Positions 1 through 8,926 of a DNA stretch of 59,480 nucleotides are shown here, piece after piece; position 1 is the first letter of the stretch, and every line of letters starts with the position of its first letter. The notes beneath the pieces were generated by a model. The model was not told the DNA's origin. It worked only from the letters and a program-made list of their open reading frames with translations, and searched no databases. The translations under genes and the position numbers were made by a program. The stretch comes from Alphaproteobacteria bacterium (GTDB taxonomy: Bacteria > Pseudomonadota > Alphaproteobacteria > Paracaedibacterales > CAITNM01): NCBI GenBank assembly GCA_021298215.1, contig JAJTEE010000012.1:1-59480 (forward strand). The letters run 5' to 3'.

Positions 1-75
1 TTTAATAAAAATTAAAATATTTTCTATTAAATATTTATTAATACTATCTCCTTTAAGCTGATATTGAAAAAATTT

Positions 76-107
76 TTTCATCTAAAAAATCACTTGTTTA
101 GGTGAAA
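76..107 (+). promoter_or_regulatory. Hairpin in the leader of the first gene
   Basis: The arms TTTCATCTAAA (76-86) and TTTAGGTGAAA (97-107) can pair over 11 positions with one G-U pair. The hairpin lies 25 nt before the start of the secreted hypothetical gene. The rest of 1-132 is very AT-rich and shows nothing else I can name. The hairpin could be the end of an upstream transcript or a leader structure; no run of T follows it, which argues against an intrinsic terminator. Confidence 0.3.
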
Positions 108-132
108 GATCTTAAATTGTGGAGATTTGCAA

Positions 133-1041
133 ATGTTAAAATATATATTGGCTTGTATCATTAGTGTAGGAGTAGCCTATTGTGGTGCTAATACAGAGTA
201 TATTACCGGTATCGAGAATGAAGGTAGTGAAAGACGAGATATTTTCAGAATTGGTTCCGAAGCAGGAGATGTAGATGGATATACTGCGCCAAGCGCAGGC
301 ATTACAAAATTAACCATAGATTTTGTTCAATCTGGTACAGTGCCAAGCGGTGGAATCTCTAGTCATTTCAGTGCAATTTCATTTCCTGAAACACTTAAAG
401 ACCTTTACCTAAGAGGTGATGCTACTAGTCTTGATGTGTTATTTAACGGTCTCGCAAGGAATGCACTTCCTACCCCTCCGAATGGCTGTAAGATTCATTT
501 TTCTTTGAAGACTGGGCCTGACGCTGATCCAGGTTGGTTTCAATCTCGTATACTCGAAGATTCTAATGTTTATGTGGAGCCACTATCTGATAATCCTAAG
601 GCGGATAGTCTTTTGGTAAATTTAGGAAATACTAATACTTTCTATTTGGGGTCTAATGTTCAGCTTGCAAGCACAACTAGTGAATTAAGTTGTAAGATTG
701 TAAGGCACCCAGATATTAAAGCAGAAAAAGCATATACAGATGCTAGGTTAATAACGGAAGGGAATATAATTTTCCGTAGCCGTGTAGATGGGATTAGTCT
801 TGGTTGTTTTGATGTTAGTGGTCTGTTTAGGTTCGATGTTAATTCATTGATTATAGATCCAGATGAGACTGTTACTACGATCGGCGTTAATGGTACGCAC
901 AGTGAAGAAGGTATGACATTATACGTCACATACCTAGGTAATGTAGAGCAGAAAGATTTGGCATACACAGTATATGGTTCAAATTCCGGTGCGGCCCTTT
1001 CAAAGGTGCTAGTTGGTACAACTTTGCCTAGATCATTCTAG
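133..1041 (+). CDS. Secreted hypothetical protein
   Basis: I do not recognise the family. The reading frame is open from a TTG at 127, but ATG at 133 is the better start because GGAG at 121-124 stands 8 nt before it. The product of 302 residues opens with a typical signal peptide: Lys, a hydrophobic core rich in Ile, Val and Ala, then a small-residue cleavage region near residue 20. The mature part is polar, rich in Ser, Thr, Asn and Gly, and has no membrane segment, which fits an exported beta-rich or surface protein. It stands alone, with a hairpin upstream and a clear terminator directly after it, so it is probably monocistronic. Export is well supported; no function can be given. Confidence 0.7.
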   Translation: MLKYILACIISVGVAYCGANTEYITGIENEGSERRDIFRIGSEAGDVDGYTAPSAGITKLTIDFVQSGTVPSGGISSHFSAISFPETLKDLYLRGDATSLDVLFNGLARNALPTPPNGCKIHFSLKTGPDADPGWFQSRILEDSNVYVEPLSDNPKADSLLVNLGNTNTFYLGSNVQLASTTSELSCKIVRHPDIKAEKAYTDARLITEGNIIFRSRVDGISLGCFDVSGLFRFDVNSLIIDPDETVTTIGVNGTHSEEGMTLYVTYLGNVEQKDLAYTVYGSNSGAALSKVLVGTTLPRSF

Positions 1042-1061
1042 GTTTATATTTTTTATAAAAG

Positions 1062-1097
1062 AAGAGATTTTCTTGTAATGAGGGGATCTCTTTTTTT
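1062..1097 (+). terminator. Intrinsic terminator after the secreted hypothetical
   Basis: The arms AAGAGAT (1062-1068) and ATCTCTT (1086-1092) form a stem whose 3' side runs into TTTTTTT. It lies 20 nt after the stop codon of the upstream + gene and separates it from the convergent hydrolase gene. Confidence 0.7.
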
Positions 1098-1121
1098 AAC
1101 GTTTTAATTTCTTGGGGAAAA

Positions 1122-2189
1122 TTAAAGTAACTTGAAAGTCCAAGAGTGAAGAAATTTGTATAGCCAATCCAAAATATCATTTGATGAAGGTGCATTTTTT
1201 CTAGTTTCGTGCACGAATTGATCGGGATTTTGTAAAAAACTTGAAATGTCTTGTAGAAACATTTTTCTTATAGCTAACGAGTCATGCACAAGACTGTGAT
1301 ACGCTTCCCGATATATTTTATGTGCAACTTTTGTTAAAGATGAAACGACGATTTTATCGTAGCTGGTGTCTAAAACTTTATCATTACCAGCGGTTGCAAA
1401 AAATATTTTTGTGGTGATGGGTTTTAATAGATAGAGATTGTTTAAAAGCTGTCTTGATGTAGTAAGGGCTGTGTACATCCATCCCCAGCTAGGATCACTT
1501 GGTATCATTTCTTTTTTGGATTCGGGTATATAATAATACTGATCAAAAAGATCTTTGTCGCGGCAGTTACGGTTATTTGTAAAGTTTAGTTTGATGGGGT
1601 CATAATCGCTGCATGTAAGACAGTATTGCTTACTTTTCCCCAACCAATTTTTAAAAATGTAGGCCATGGGTTCTGCAAAAAAAAGTGGGAAAGGTGATGT
1701 ATTGATGCGAATCATGGGTGCTTCAAGCACGGCAAGTTGAAATTTATTGGGATATTTTTTTAATATTTGTAATGCCACTTGTCCGCCCATGGAGTGTGCA
1801 TATAGAGAAATTTGCTTATTTTGAAATTGCTTAAGTGAAGCTAATGTTTCTACATCTGTTATGTACTGACCAAAGTCATCTACATGAATCATTTGTTTGT
1901 TACTAACAAGACGCTGTGACTCACCTTGGCCACGAAATTCTAATACCCAAATATCATAGCCATGTGAGGCAAGTTGTTGTGCTAGGAATTCTTGTCGTTC
2001 AATGCGAGAAACAAGTCCTGGTAATATAAATAGAACTTTATCTGAAGAAGATATTGTATTTTCACCGCAAAATCGACCTACGCGAATTTTTACGTTATCT
2101 GGCGTTGTGAGTTCATGGTATTCAAACGCAGAATTTGTAGAGTAGAGAATTGTGCTAAAAAGGCAGTATAGATAAACAAGAACGATCAT
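1122..2189 (-). CDS. Secreted alpha/beta hydrolase (S33 / monoglyceride lipase-like), copy A
   Basis: The product has 355 residues. A hydrophobic N-terminus (residues 2-20) looks like a signal peptide. The fold markers follow in order: the oxyanion strand FILPG near 54, the strand WVLEFRGQGES near 81-91, and the nucleophile elbow AHSMGG with Ser133. A late acidic loop (AGNDKV) and His in AYHSLVHDS are the likely Asp and His of the triad. Family members hydrolyse monoacylglycerols or lysophospholipids; the substrate here is not known. It is a clear paralogue of the protein encoded at 2883-3923, sharing the VHDDF-x-QYITD-x-ETL stretch, the elbow and the C-terminal SWGW segment. The two copies lie in the same direction with the SCO1 gene between them on the other strand. 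Secretion suggests action in the periplasm or outside the cell, perhaps on host lipids. Confidence 0.8.
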   Translation of the reverse strand: MIVLVYLYCLFSTILYSTNSAFEYHELTTPDNVKIRVGRFCGENTISSSDKVLFILPGLVSRIERQEFLAQQLASHGYDIWVLEFRGQGESQRLVSNKQMIHVDDFGQYITDVETLASLKQFQNKQISLYAHSMGGQVALQILKKYPNKFQLAVLEAPMIRINTSPFPLFFAEPMAYIFKNWLGKSKQYCLTCSDYDPIKLNFTNNRNCRDKDLFDQYYYIPESKKEMIPSDPSWGWMYTALTTSRQLLNNLYLLKPITTKIFFATAGNDKVLDTSYDKIVVSSLTKVAHKIYREAYHSLVHDSLAIRKMFLQDISSFLQNPDQFVHETRKNAPSSNDILDWLYKFLHSWTFKLL

Positions 2190-2329
2190 TATAAAATGAA
2201 ATTTTGTATCTTTATTATAATAATACGATTAAAAAAGTTAATATGTTGCTAATTTGAAAAATTTTTATCAATTCTTTGTTTCCTTAAATGTTCCGTGTAG
2301 GATGTAGCAACAAAAAATTTAGAGAAATT

Positions 2330-2938
2330 ATGAATAGATTAGTTGTTTCTGCTGTTATCGGAAGTGCTATAGGGTTAGGAATTGTTCTTGGAATATATAA
2401 ATTTCAGGAACCTACAGCGATTGTCTATAAAGATGTTACAGACCCCGTCGTAGTGATTGGTGGAGATTTTGCGCTAAAAGATCAATTTGGGAAAAAGCGT
2501 TCAACAGCAGAGTTTCGCGGAAAAATATTGTTGGTGTATTTTGGATATACATATTGCCCGGACGTGTGCCCTATGGCATTGGAGCATATTTCAAAAGCTT
2601 TAAAATCTTTAAAGCGTGATCGCGATAAAATTGCTGTGGTATTTGTAAGTGTTGATCCAGATCGGGATACAACAGATGTTTTAAAGATTTATAGCGAAAA
2701 TTTTGATCGTAATATTATTATGCTAACGGGTGCGCAAGATGATGTGCAGAAGGCGATGAAGCAGTATAAAGTGTATGCAAAAAAAGAAATGAAAGAAGGA
2801 ATGAGTGATTACTTAATGAATCACACAAGTGTTGTGTATGTGATGGATAGGAATGGTGGGTATCTGAGTAGTTTTGCTCATTCTACACCCCCTGAGGAAA
2901 TTCGTTCGATTCTTTTAAAAGTTCTTTTGAGTGCATAG
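2330..2938 (+). CDS. SCO1/SenC/PrrC family copper chaperone
   Basis: This is a membrane-anchored thioredoxin-fold protein that helps load copper into cytochrome c oxidase. The frame extends back to 2288, but no ribosome site precedes that ATG. ATG 2330, after AGAGAAA, gives 202 residues with a proper N-terminal membrane anchor (residues 3-22). The copper ligands are all visible: Cys76 and Cys80 in YCPDVCP, and His165 in NHTSVVYVMD. The conserved VFVSVDPDRDT strand lies at 104-114. Length is normal for the family. The last 56 nt of the gene overlap the 3' end of the hydrolase gene on the other strand. No oxidase genes are nearby, so it is an isolated unit inserted between two paralogous hydrolase genes. 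Confidence 0.9.
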   Translation: MNRLVVSAVIGSAIGLGIVLGIYKFQEPTAIVYKDVTDPVVVIGGDFALKDQFGKKRSTAEFRGKILLVYFGYTYCPDVCPMALEHISKALKSLKRDRDKIAVVFVSVDPDRDTTDVLKIYSENFDRNIIMLTGAQDDVQKAMKQYKVYAKKEMKEGMSDYLMNHTSVVYVMDRNGGYLSSFAHSTPPEEIRSILLKVLLSA

Positions 2939-3923
2939 CTTTTATAAAAGCATCTGGATTTTTTAAAAACAATGTCAGATCAGATACATATGATTTTCGT
3001 GTTTCTAACGTGTCATGCAGCAAGCAATGCCAGGCATTTTTATATGTGCGGTGGGCTACGTTTAAAAAGGCTGATGCTACTCTGATATCATGTTCGTTGT
3101 TGACTCTTCGATCATCTCCTGCGGTTGCTAGAAAGATTTTACTGGTGATTCCTTTTAATGATGCCAAATCTTTCAGAAGGGATTGCGTTGCATTAAGTGC
3201 TGAGTAGACCCATCCCCAGCTAGGCCCTGTAGGAATTAGCTCTTTTTCAGATTCAGCTATATAGCGATGTTTGTAGAAGAGATTAATATCGCGACAATTA
3301 GAATTATGCTCAAAACTTTCTTTTTTAACATCGTAGTTTCCACGGCCTATGCAGAAATTTTTATTCCTAGATAACCAGGTTTTAAAAAAATACGCGATTG
3401 GCTTGGCAAGAATGAATGGAATTGGTGAAGTGTTGAGCTTAATCATTGGTGATTCGAGTACGGTGGATTCAAATGTTGTTGGGTGTTTTTTCAAGAGTTG
3501 TAGTGCTACTTGTCCTCCCATGGAATGTCCATAAAGGGAGAGCTTTTTTCCTTTTAATTCCTTAAGGTTCATCAGTGTTTCAGCGTCTGTTATGTACTGA
3601 TCAAAGTCATCAACATGAACCATTTCTTTATTCTCAACCATACGTTGTGATTTTCCTTGCCCTCGAAAATCAAGTGTCCAAACATCAAATCCACTAGCAG
3701 CAAGTTGCTCTGCTAAAAATTCTTGTCGTTCCATACATGACACCATGCCAGGAAGGATGATAATAGCTTTTGTTGAATGGGGAACTGATCCTTTTCCGCA
3801 AAAATAACCAGCACGAATTTTTACATTATCTGCCGTGGTGAGGTATTGGCACTGAAACGAAGCAAATAGGCTAATAGTAGAGAGAATTAAGATCGTAAAT
3901 TTAAGCAATCTAGAATATTTCAT
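2883..3923 (-). CDS. Secreted alpha/beta hydrolase (S33 / monoglyceride lipase-like), copy B
   Basis: This is the paralogue of the protein encoded at 1122-2189, with 346 residues. It has a signal peptide over residues 1-24, then ILPGM near 56-60, DFRGQGKSQ near 85-93, and the elbow GHSMGG with Ser134. AGDDRR and AWHCLLHDT near the end supply the likely Asp and His. Copy A has Ala before the HSMGG motif where copy B has the usual Gly. The 3' end overlaps the SCO1 gene on the other strand by 56 nt. The patatin gene starts 1.3 kb further along on the same strand, so three secreted lipid hydrolases cluster here. A lysophospholipase or monoglyceride lipase activity is inferred from the family; the substrate is unknown. 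Confidence 0.8.
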   Translation of the reverse strand: MKYSRLLKFTILILSTISLFASFQCQYLTTADNVKIRAGYFCGKGSVPHSTKAIIILPGMVSCMERQEFLAEQLAASGFDVWTLDFRGQGKSQRMVENKEMVHVDDFDQYITDAETLMNLKELKGKKLSLYGHSMGGQVALQLLKKHPTTFESTVLESPMIKLNTSPIPFILAKPIAYFFKTWLSRNKNFCIGRGNYDVKKESFEHNSNCRDINLFYKHRYIAESEKELIPTGPSWGWVYSALNATQSLLKDLASLKGITSKIFLATAGDDRRVNNEHDIRVASAFLNVAHRTYKNAWHCLLHDTLETRKSYVSDLTLFLKNPDAFIKAMHSKELLKESNEFPQGV

Positions 3924-3974
3924 GTAATGCGGACGAAAACTTTTTCTTAATATGAAAGAAGTGGGTATCTTACG

Positions 3975-5240
3975 TCAACGTAAAGGAAAGATATTTTTGA
4001 AACTGCGCAATAGTAAGTTTCTGCATGAGAATTGATTTAAGCTTGATCTACACCAACAACTTGCCCATGAAACAAAATTTTGTAAGGCATTATTTGGTGA
4101 ATAGATGGTGAGAGGAGAATCCTTAACTTCTCTTGTTTTTTTTGCTGAGAAAGATGCTTTTGCTTTAAGTTTTTCGGCAATTTCATCAAATTCCTCTTTT
4201 CTATCTTCACGCATTTTTTGATTAGCTTTTAACATGCCGTGTCCATTAGCATCAGATAGGCTATCAAAGGTGATTAAATGTGGATCTAAAAGCGGACTAA
4301 ATCGATGATAACGTTTTCCAAGATGTAAGGAAGCAATATTAATATCTGTATGTTGTTGGCCATATATTAATAAATCAGTGAGAACACTTGCCCAACTTAA
4401 GCCGTTTCCTCTTTGTAAGTGGTTGTTGGCAATTGGTGTGTTTGAAATTCCAGTGCCTAGAGCAAGCACGTGTATTTGTTTTTGCTCTATTTTGTAGTGC
4501 TTTTTTAGCATTGCAATACCTGCATGAGTGGGAGAAGTCATGCAGGTGCCGCCATCACTGACGAAGTGACCGGAAGAATCTGGTTTATCGAGAGGGAAGA
4601 CCTGTTGAGGTCGATAATAGGTGGGGGCAGCAGCTGAAGCCATTGCAATATCTTTTGCAAGATAATCATCCTCATCAATGCTGGAAAATGTCCTAATGCC
4701 AAAAGTGCTGAGATCATGGGTTACCAAGACAGTTGGAAGCCAGCGATTTTTTAAGGTATTTCCACCTACCATATCAAATAAGAAGTCCTTCATGCCCCGC
4801 GTTTTGTACCTGGTGCGTAAAAGTCCACCGAAGGAAAACCATTTAGGCTGAAACATTTGATATCGCTTTTCGAAGAATATGTCGAGAAGTTGTCTTGGTC
4901 GATATTTGGGTTGAGATGGATTTAAAGGATCTGGAACAGTTAGAAGAATAGCAATAATACCTCCAATGGAGGTGCCGGCAATACCGTCAAACATATCTAC
5001 AACTCGTTGGCCCGTTATTTCTTCAAGTTTGGCTAATGTTTCAAGATGGAGAATGCCCCGTTCTCCGCCGCCATCGAGAGATAAAAGCCAGTATTCTTCT
5101 TTGGAAGTTAGGGATTGAGCATTGAGAGGTCTGTTAAGTTCAGATGAAGAATCGTTTCTGAAAAGCGCGTCAATTGGTTCATGATGAGAAGCCGTAATTG
5201 AATTGATTGCGTGAAATAATAAAAAATAAATAATATTCAT
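3975..5240 (-). CDS. Secreted patatin-like phospholipase
   Basis: Patatin enzymes are lipid acyl hydrolases, often phospholipase A2, using a Ser-Asp dyad. All the key parts are present in this 421-residue protein: the oxyanion loop DGGGERG (residues 56-62), the nucleophile elbow GTSIGG with Ser91, and the catalytic Asp229 in SDGG. The N-terminus (residues 1-17) is a signal peptide, and a long polar tail rich in Lys and Glu follows the domain. In intracellular alphaproteobacteria secreted patatins are known to act on host membranes, so this is a candidate host-interaction factor; that role is inferred. The gene lies 51 nt upstream of hydrolase copy B on the same strand and may be transcribed with it. 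It is divergent from the glycosylase gene. Confidence 0.88.
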   Translation of the reverse strand: MNIIYFLLFHAINSITASHHEPIDALFRNDSSSELNRPLNAQSLTSKEEYWLLSLDGGGERGILHLETLAKLEEITGQRVVDMFDGIAGTSIGGIIAILLTVPDPLNPSQPKYRPRQLLDIFFEKRYQMFQPKWFSFGGLLRTRYKTRGMKDFLFDMVGGNTLKNRWLPTVLVTHDLSTFGIRTFSSIDEDDYLAKDIAMASAAAPTYYRPQQVFPLDKPDSSGHFVSDGGTCMTSPTHAGIAMLKKHYKIEQKQIHVLALGTGISNTPIANNHLQRGNGLSWASVLTDLLIYGQQHTDINIASLHLGKRYHRFSPLLDPHLITFDSLSDANGHGMLKANQKMREDRKEEFDEIAEKLKAKASFSAKKTREVKDSPLTIYSPNNALQNFVSWASCWCRSSLNQFSCRNLLLRSFKNIFPLR

Positions 5241-5396
5241 GATTAGAAATATTTTTCATGTATCCATTAGTATAAATAGTTTTCAAAATTAACATCTAGT
5301 TAATTTCGGTTATTTTTATTGATTATTTTTGAAGGGCGGTTGAGAAAAATGATGAAGTGTGTCAGTTTAACCTGGCGGTAAATGAAGTCTTAATAC

Positions 5397-5903
5397 ATGG
5401 AAAGATTATCATTATCCTTTTTCTCTAGACACACTGTTGAGGTGGCAAAAGGCCTTATTGGAAAAACGCTTGTTTTTGGAAAGTACCAAGGAATTATCTG
5501 GGAAACTGAGGCATACAGAGGTTTAGACGATGAGGCTTCACATGCTTTTCGTAAAACGCCAAGATCATCCATTATGTTTGGAAGAGCAGGAATGAGCTAT
5601 GTGTATTTTATTTATGGAAAATACCATTGCCTAAATATTGTTAGCGAGCAAGATGGGGAGCCAGGGGCAGTGTTAATTAGAGGGATTAAGCTGATTAAGC
5701 CTTCTTTATTACTTAATGGTCCAGGAAAACTCTGTCAAACGCTTGGGATTACAAAGCTTCATAATGGGCTAGATTTGCTGAGCCATGAAGATTTCTATGT
5801 GATGGAAGGACAAGAAAATGCTAGCGTTTATCAGGCAACACCTCGCATTGGCATTCGAAAAGCCGTTGATAAGCACTGGCGATTTGTGGCGGCCCTTTCT
5901 TAA
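5397..5903 (+). CDS. mpg: DNA-3-methyladenine glycosylase (AAG/Mpg type)
   Basis: This enzyme removes alkylated purines such as 3-methyladenine and starts base excision repair. The 168-residue product is slightly short for the family but complete. The family core is clear: ARGLLGK-like AKGLIGKTL at 17-25, the catalytic WETEAY segment with its Glu near residue 40, the SHAF motif, the FGRAG-x-YVYFIYG stretch, and the GPGKLCQTLG loop that lines the base pocket. The C-terminal RIGIRKAVDKHWRF matches the usual ending. The gene stands alone, 156 nt from the divergent patatin gene. Confidence 0.92.
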   Translation: MERLSLSFFSRHTVEVAKGLIGKTLVFGKYQGIIWETEAYRGLDDEASHAFRKTPRSSIMFGRAGMSYVYFIYGKYHCLNIVSEQDGEPGAVLIRGIKLIKPSLLLNGPGKLCQTLGITKLHNGLDLLSHEDFYVMEGQENASVYQATPRIGIRKAVDKHWRFVAALS

Positions 5904-5982
5904 GGGTAGATTTTCTTTGAAAAGTATTTTTATCGTTCCTATATAAAGTTTGTGTGAAAAATTTTACGAAAGAGTTACTGTA

Positions 5983-7896
5983 ATGAAAATTTTAAAAGCA
6001 TTAGGTTTGGTATTAAGTTTTGCTTGGGTTTCTGTGGGTTTTTCCGCTGAAAGTAACTCTATTGAACGATCAATATTTACTGGAGTTGATTTAGAACTGG
6101 CGAGATTATATCCAGGTACTCTTAAGGGACATCAAGCAATTGCTAAAGATGTGCATATTATAAATGCGGTGCGAGTGTGGGATGATGATTTCATCGCAGC
6201 AAGTGCTGCGGATGTGAGCTCAGTTCGTTCCTATTATTTGGGTAAATTTTTTGCTTTTATGGATGGTTTAAGGGAAAGAAATTCTGAGGATTCAGCAACT
6301 CCAGAATTTAATGCATTATTTCAAAATATTTGTACAGAGGCGCAAGAAGCAGCACAAGGAAAGCTCAGTGATCTGAATTGGCATATGATTAAGGTCATGT
6401 TTATACGTGGTTTGCTTTTAGCTTCGGGTGAAGGTGATGAGGGTGCGCGAGATTTACTTAATATTGTGCCAGGGACGGAATTGTTTTTTGGGGCATTACT
6501 TGAGACTCCTTCTTACCTGCTAGAAAATGGTGAAGGCACTATGCCGGCATGGAAGCACTCCTCAAAGGCCTGTGTTCACAATACGGCGTGTATAGATCAA
6601 AAAAACAAAGACAGATTCAGACGCTATCCTAATATTGGTTCAGTTGATTATGACATAATTAGTGTTATCGAAGGTGAAATTAAAAGTGCCAAAATTATTG
6701 GCGAAGTAAATTTACCTGTAGTTGGTTTTGGAAAAATCGGTATCACAACCCTTGTCAAAACGTGGCTGAAGCATGTTTTTATTCTTCCTCTACCTTATGG
6801 TGAATATGAGGCGCATGGCTTTAAATTAGGTGCTGCTGTGGGGGCTCAACATGATGATTCTCATAAGGATATAGATAATCGTAAACTGGAGGTAATGCAG
6901 GCTATATTGAATCTTTTAAACAAAGCTTACCAAGCAAAAAAACCAGTAAGAAAAGCGGTGCCACTTGCAACTGCGTATATGGTTGAACGCTATAAAATGT
7001 TTAATGAGACTCTTTTAGAGTTTGTAGAAAGTAAGGAACGTATAACAATAGCACAATTACGAGCGGCAATAGAGTTAGCGCCAGATGACAAAAATAATGA
7101 GCATCGTAAGGCAGACGAGAGGCTGGCTCGTCAACAATATAACACGGGCGTGGCTGCATTATTCCAAGTATTACGTGAAGAATATGCGATGAAAGCGAAT
7201 GTTCTTGAAGCTTCAACATTTGAGGAAGCTATCACTGCATTGTGTGACAATGTGGGCAAAGAAGATGCTAGTGAGTTTGATGAATTAAACACTTTCTTTA
7301 ATGCTAGGTCTGATTTAACAGATGCTGACATTTTTGAAAAAATAAAAAGTAGAACTTTAGAATCTTTGAAGATCTATCCAGCGCCCGATTCTTCTAAGAC
7401 TACGCACCCAGTTACAATTGGTGATTATCTCGAGGATATAGATATGGAGTCACTAGAATTTCGTCGCGGCCCTGTGGTCACAGAAGTTAGATTTGATACG
7501 TTGGCTGGACAGTCGGTCGTTGTTCAAACATTGACGACTCATTTTTTGGTTAATACAGCTCGCGATGAAAATGCCTTACTTAGATTAGTAGGAAAAGGTG
7601 CGCCGGAATTGGATTGGGATACTTTGCGTGCCTTGCCTACAAGTGATGTTGAAGGAAGAAATGATGCGTTGGCACAAGTCAAAACTTGGCTTGGCACAAT
7701 AGACGAAAATATAAGGGAAATGGCAACTAGCTTAGGGGCTGATGTCCTTGCAAATACTCCAGTGGATCTTATTGCTAGGTATAATGCTTTAGTTGCTGCT
7801 CAGAATGCAGAATGGGATGCGGTGCACCCAGCTAATGAGCCTGTCGTTATTCCTTCTTTTGTCGTGCCGAAAGCTGATGATAAGGAGAGTGCTTGA
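5983..7896 (+). CDS. Secreted hypothetical protein, 637 residues
   Basis: I do not recognise the family. The frame can be read from a TTG at 5950, but ATG 5983 is preferred: it is preceded by AAAGAG and begins a textbook signal peptide (MKILKALG, hydrophobic core, cleavage near FSAES at about residue 22). The mature protein is soluble and acidic, with long helical-looking stretches rich in Glu, Ala, Asp and Leu and no other membrane segment. A pair of Cys residues sits near residue 200 (CVHNTAC). The gene is single and ends in a strong terminator. Its size and export suggest a secreted factor or large periplasmic protein. No domain can be named with confidence. Confidence 0.7.
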   Translation: MKILKALGLVLSFAWVSVGFSAESNSIERSIFTGVDLELARLYPGTLKGHQAIAKDVHIINAVRVWDDDFIAASAADVSSVRSYYLGKFFAFMDGLRERNSEDSATPEFNALFQNICTEAQEAAQGKLSDLNWHMIKVMFIRGLLLASGEGDEGARDLLNIVPGTELFFGALLETPSYLLENGEGTMPAWKHSSKACVHNTACIDQKNKDRFRRYPNIGSVDYDIISVIEGEIKSAKIIGEVNLPVVGFGKIGITTLVKTWLKHVFILPLPYGEYEAHGFKLGAAVGAQHDDSHKDIDNRKLEVMQAILNLLNKAYQAKKPVRKAVPLATAYMVERYKMFNETLLEFVESKERITIAQLRAAIELAPDDKNNEHRKADERLARQQYNTGVAALFQVLREEYAMKANVLEASTFEEAITALCDNVGKEDASEFDELNTFFNARSDLTDADIFEKIKSRTLESLKIYPAPDSSKTTHPVTIGDYLEDIDMESLEFRRGPVVTEVRFDTLAGQSVVVQTLTTHFLVNTARDENALLRLVGKGAPELDWDTLRALPTSDVEGRNDALAQVKTWLGTIDENIREMATSLGADVLANTPVDLIARYNALVAAQNAEWDAVHPANEPVVIPSFVVPKADDKESA

Positions 7897-7917
7897 GATA
7901 TCTCGAGGCAAAAATAC

Positions 7918-7950
7918 AAACAGCGGTAGTTTTTACTATCGCTGTTTTTT
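7918..7950 (+). terminator. Intrinsic terminator after the large secreted hypothetical
   Basis: AAACAGCGGTAG pairs with CTATCGCTGTTT around a loop of six (TTTTTA), with one G-U pair, and the 3' arm runs into a tract of seven T. It lies 20 nt after the stop codon. The A-rich 5' side could also serve the convergent trxB operon on the other strand. Confidence 0.8.
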
Positions 7951-7972
7951 TATGTGAATCATTGCAAAATTT

Positions 7973-8908
7973 TTAGTGGTTTAAAAGTTTCTCGGCTTCT
8001 AATGCTGCCATACATCCTTGCCCTGCAGCGGTGACCGCTTGGCGGAAGATTTTATCTTGCACATCGCCGGCGGCAAAAACACCAGGAATAGAAGTGGCTG
8101 TGCTTCCAGGAGTGGTAAGAATATAGCCCTCATGGTCACATTTTAATTGATCTTTAAATGGCGTACTCATCGGTGTGTGTCCGATGGCAACAAAAGCACC
8201 ATCAAATGGTTGGTTTATTACTTCTTGTGTTTTTAGATTTTTTAATTTTAAACCTGTGAGGCTGCGCACGGGTTGGTCATTGCCTGTAAATTCTTCAACG
8301 ACTGTATCCCAAAGTACGGAGATCTTAGGGTTTTTGAAAAGACGGTCTTGGGCAATTTTTTCCGCACGCAAATGATCGCGCCTATGAATAAGCGTTACAT
8401 GGGCACAATGATTAGTAAGGTAAATGGCTTCTTCTACAGCAGAGTTTCCACCACCAATAACAGCGACTTTTTTATCTTTGAAAAAGAATCCATCACACGT
8501 TGCGCAACCAGAGACGCCATATCCTCTAAAATGCAATTCACTATCTAGGCCTAACCATTTTGCTTGTGCGCCAGTTGCGATAATGACTGTATCGGCTGTA
8601 TAGGTGGTGGGTGTATCGGTGGTTACCACAAAAGGTCTTTTAGAAAAATCAACGGTTTCAACGGATTCAAAGCGCATATCCGTGCCAACGTGGGCTGCTT
8701 GAGCATTCATTTGATCCATAAGCCAAGGGCCTTGGATGACATCTTTGAAGCCAGGATAATTCTCTACATCTGTTGTGATGGTAAGCTGTCCGCCGGGTTG
8801 AGGGCCAAGTAGCTGGATGGGATGCAAGTTGGCTCTGGCTGCATAAATTGCTGCCGTATATCCCGCTGGGCCGGCACCGATAATAAGAACTTTAGTATGA
8901 TTGGTCAT
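7973..8908 (-). CDS. trxB: Thioredoxin reductase (NADPH)
   Basis: This flavoprotein passes electrons from NADPH to thioredoxin. The 311-residue product has the FAD-binding GAGPAGYTAAIYAAR motif at 11-25, the redox pair Cys135-Ala-Thr-Cys138, the NADPH-binding GGGNSAVEEA motif near 152-161, and the FAAGDVQD segment near the C-terminus that closes over FAD. All features are standard. It is the last gene of a leftward run infC-secG-pyrG-trxB, starting 18 nt after the pyrG stop codon. Confidence 0.95.
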   Translation of the reverse strand: MTNHTKVLIIGAGPAGYTAAIYAARANLHPIQLLGPQPGGQLTITTDVENYPGFKDVIQGPWLMDQMNAQAAHVGTDMRFESVETVDFSKRPFVVTTDTPTTYTADTVIIATGAQAKWLGLDSELHFRGYGVSGCATCDGFFFKDKKVAVIGGGNSAVEEAIYLTNHCAHVTLIHRRDHLRAEKIAQDRLFKNPKISVLWDTVVEEFTGNDQPVRSLTGLKLKNLKTQEVINQPFDGAFVAIGHTPMSTPFKDQLKCDHEGYILTTPGSTATSIPGVFAAGDVQDKIFRQAVTAAGQGCMAALEAEKLLNH

Positions 8909-8926
8909 GGATGCGTCTTTCTTGAT

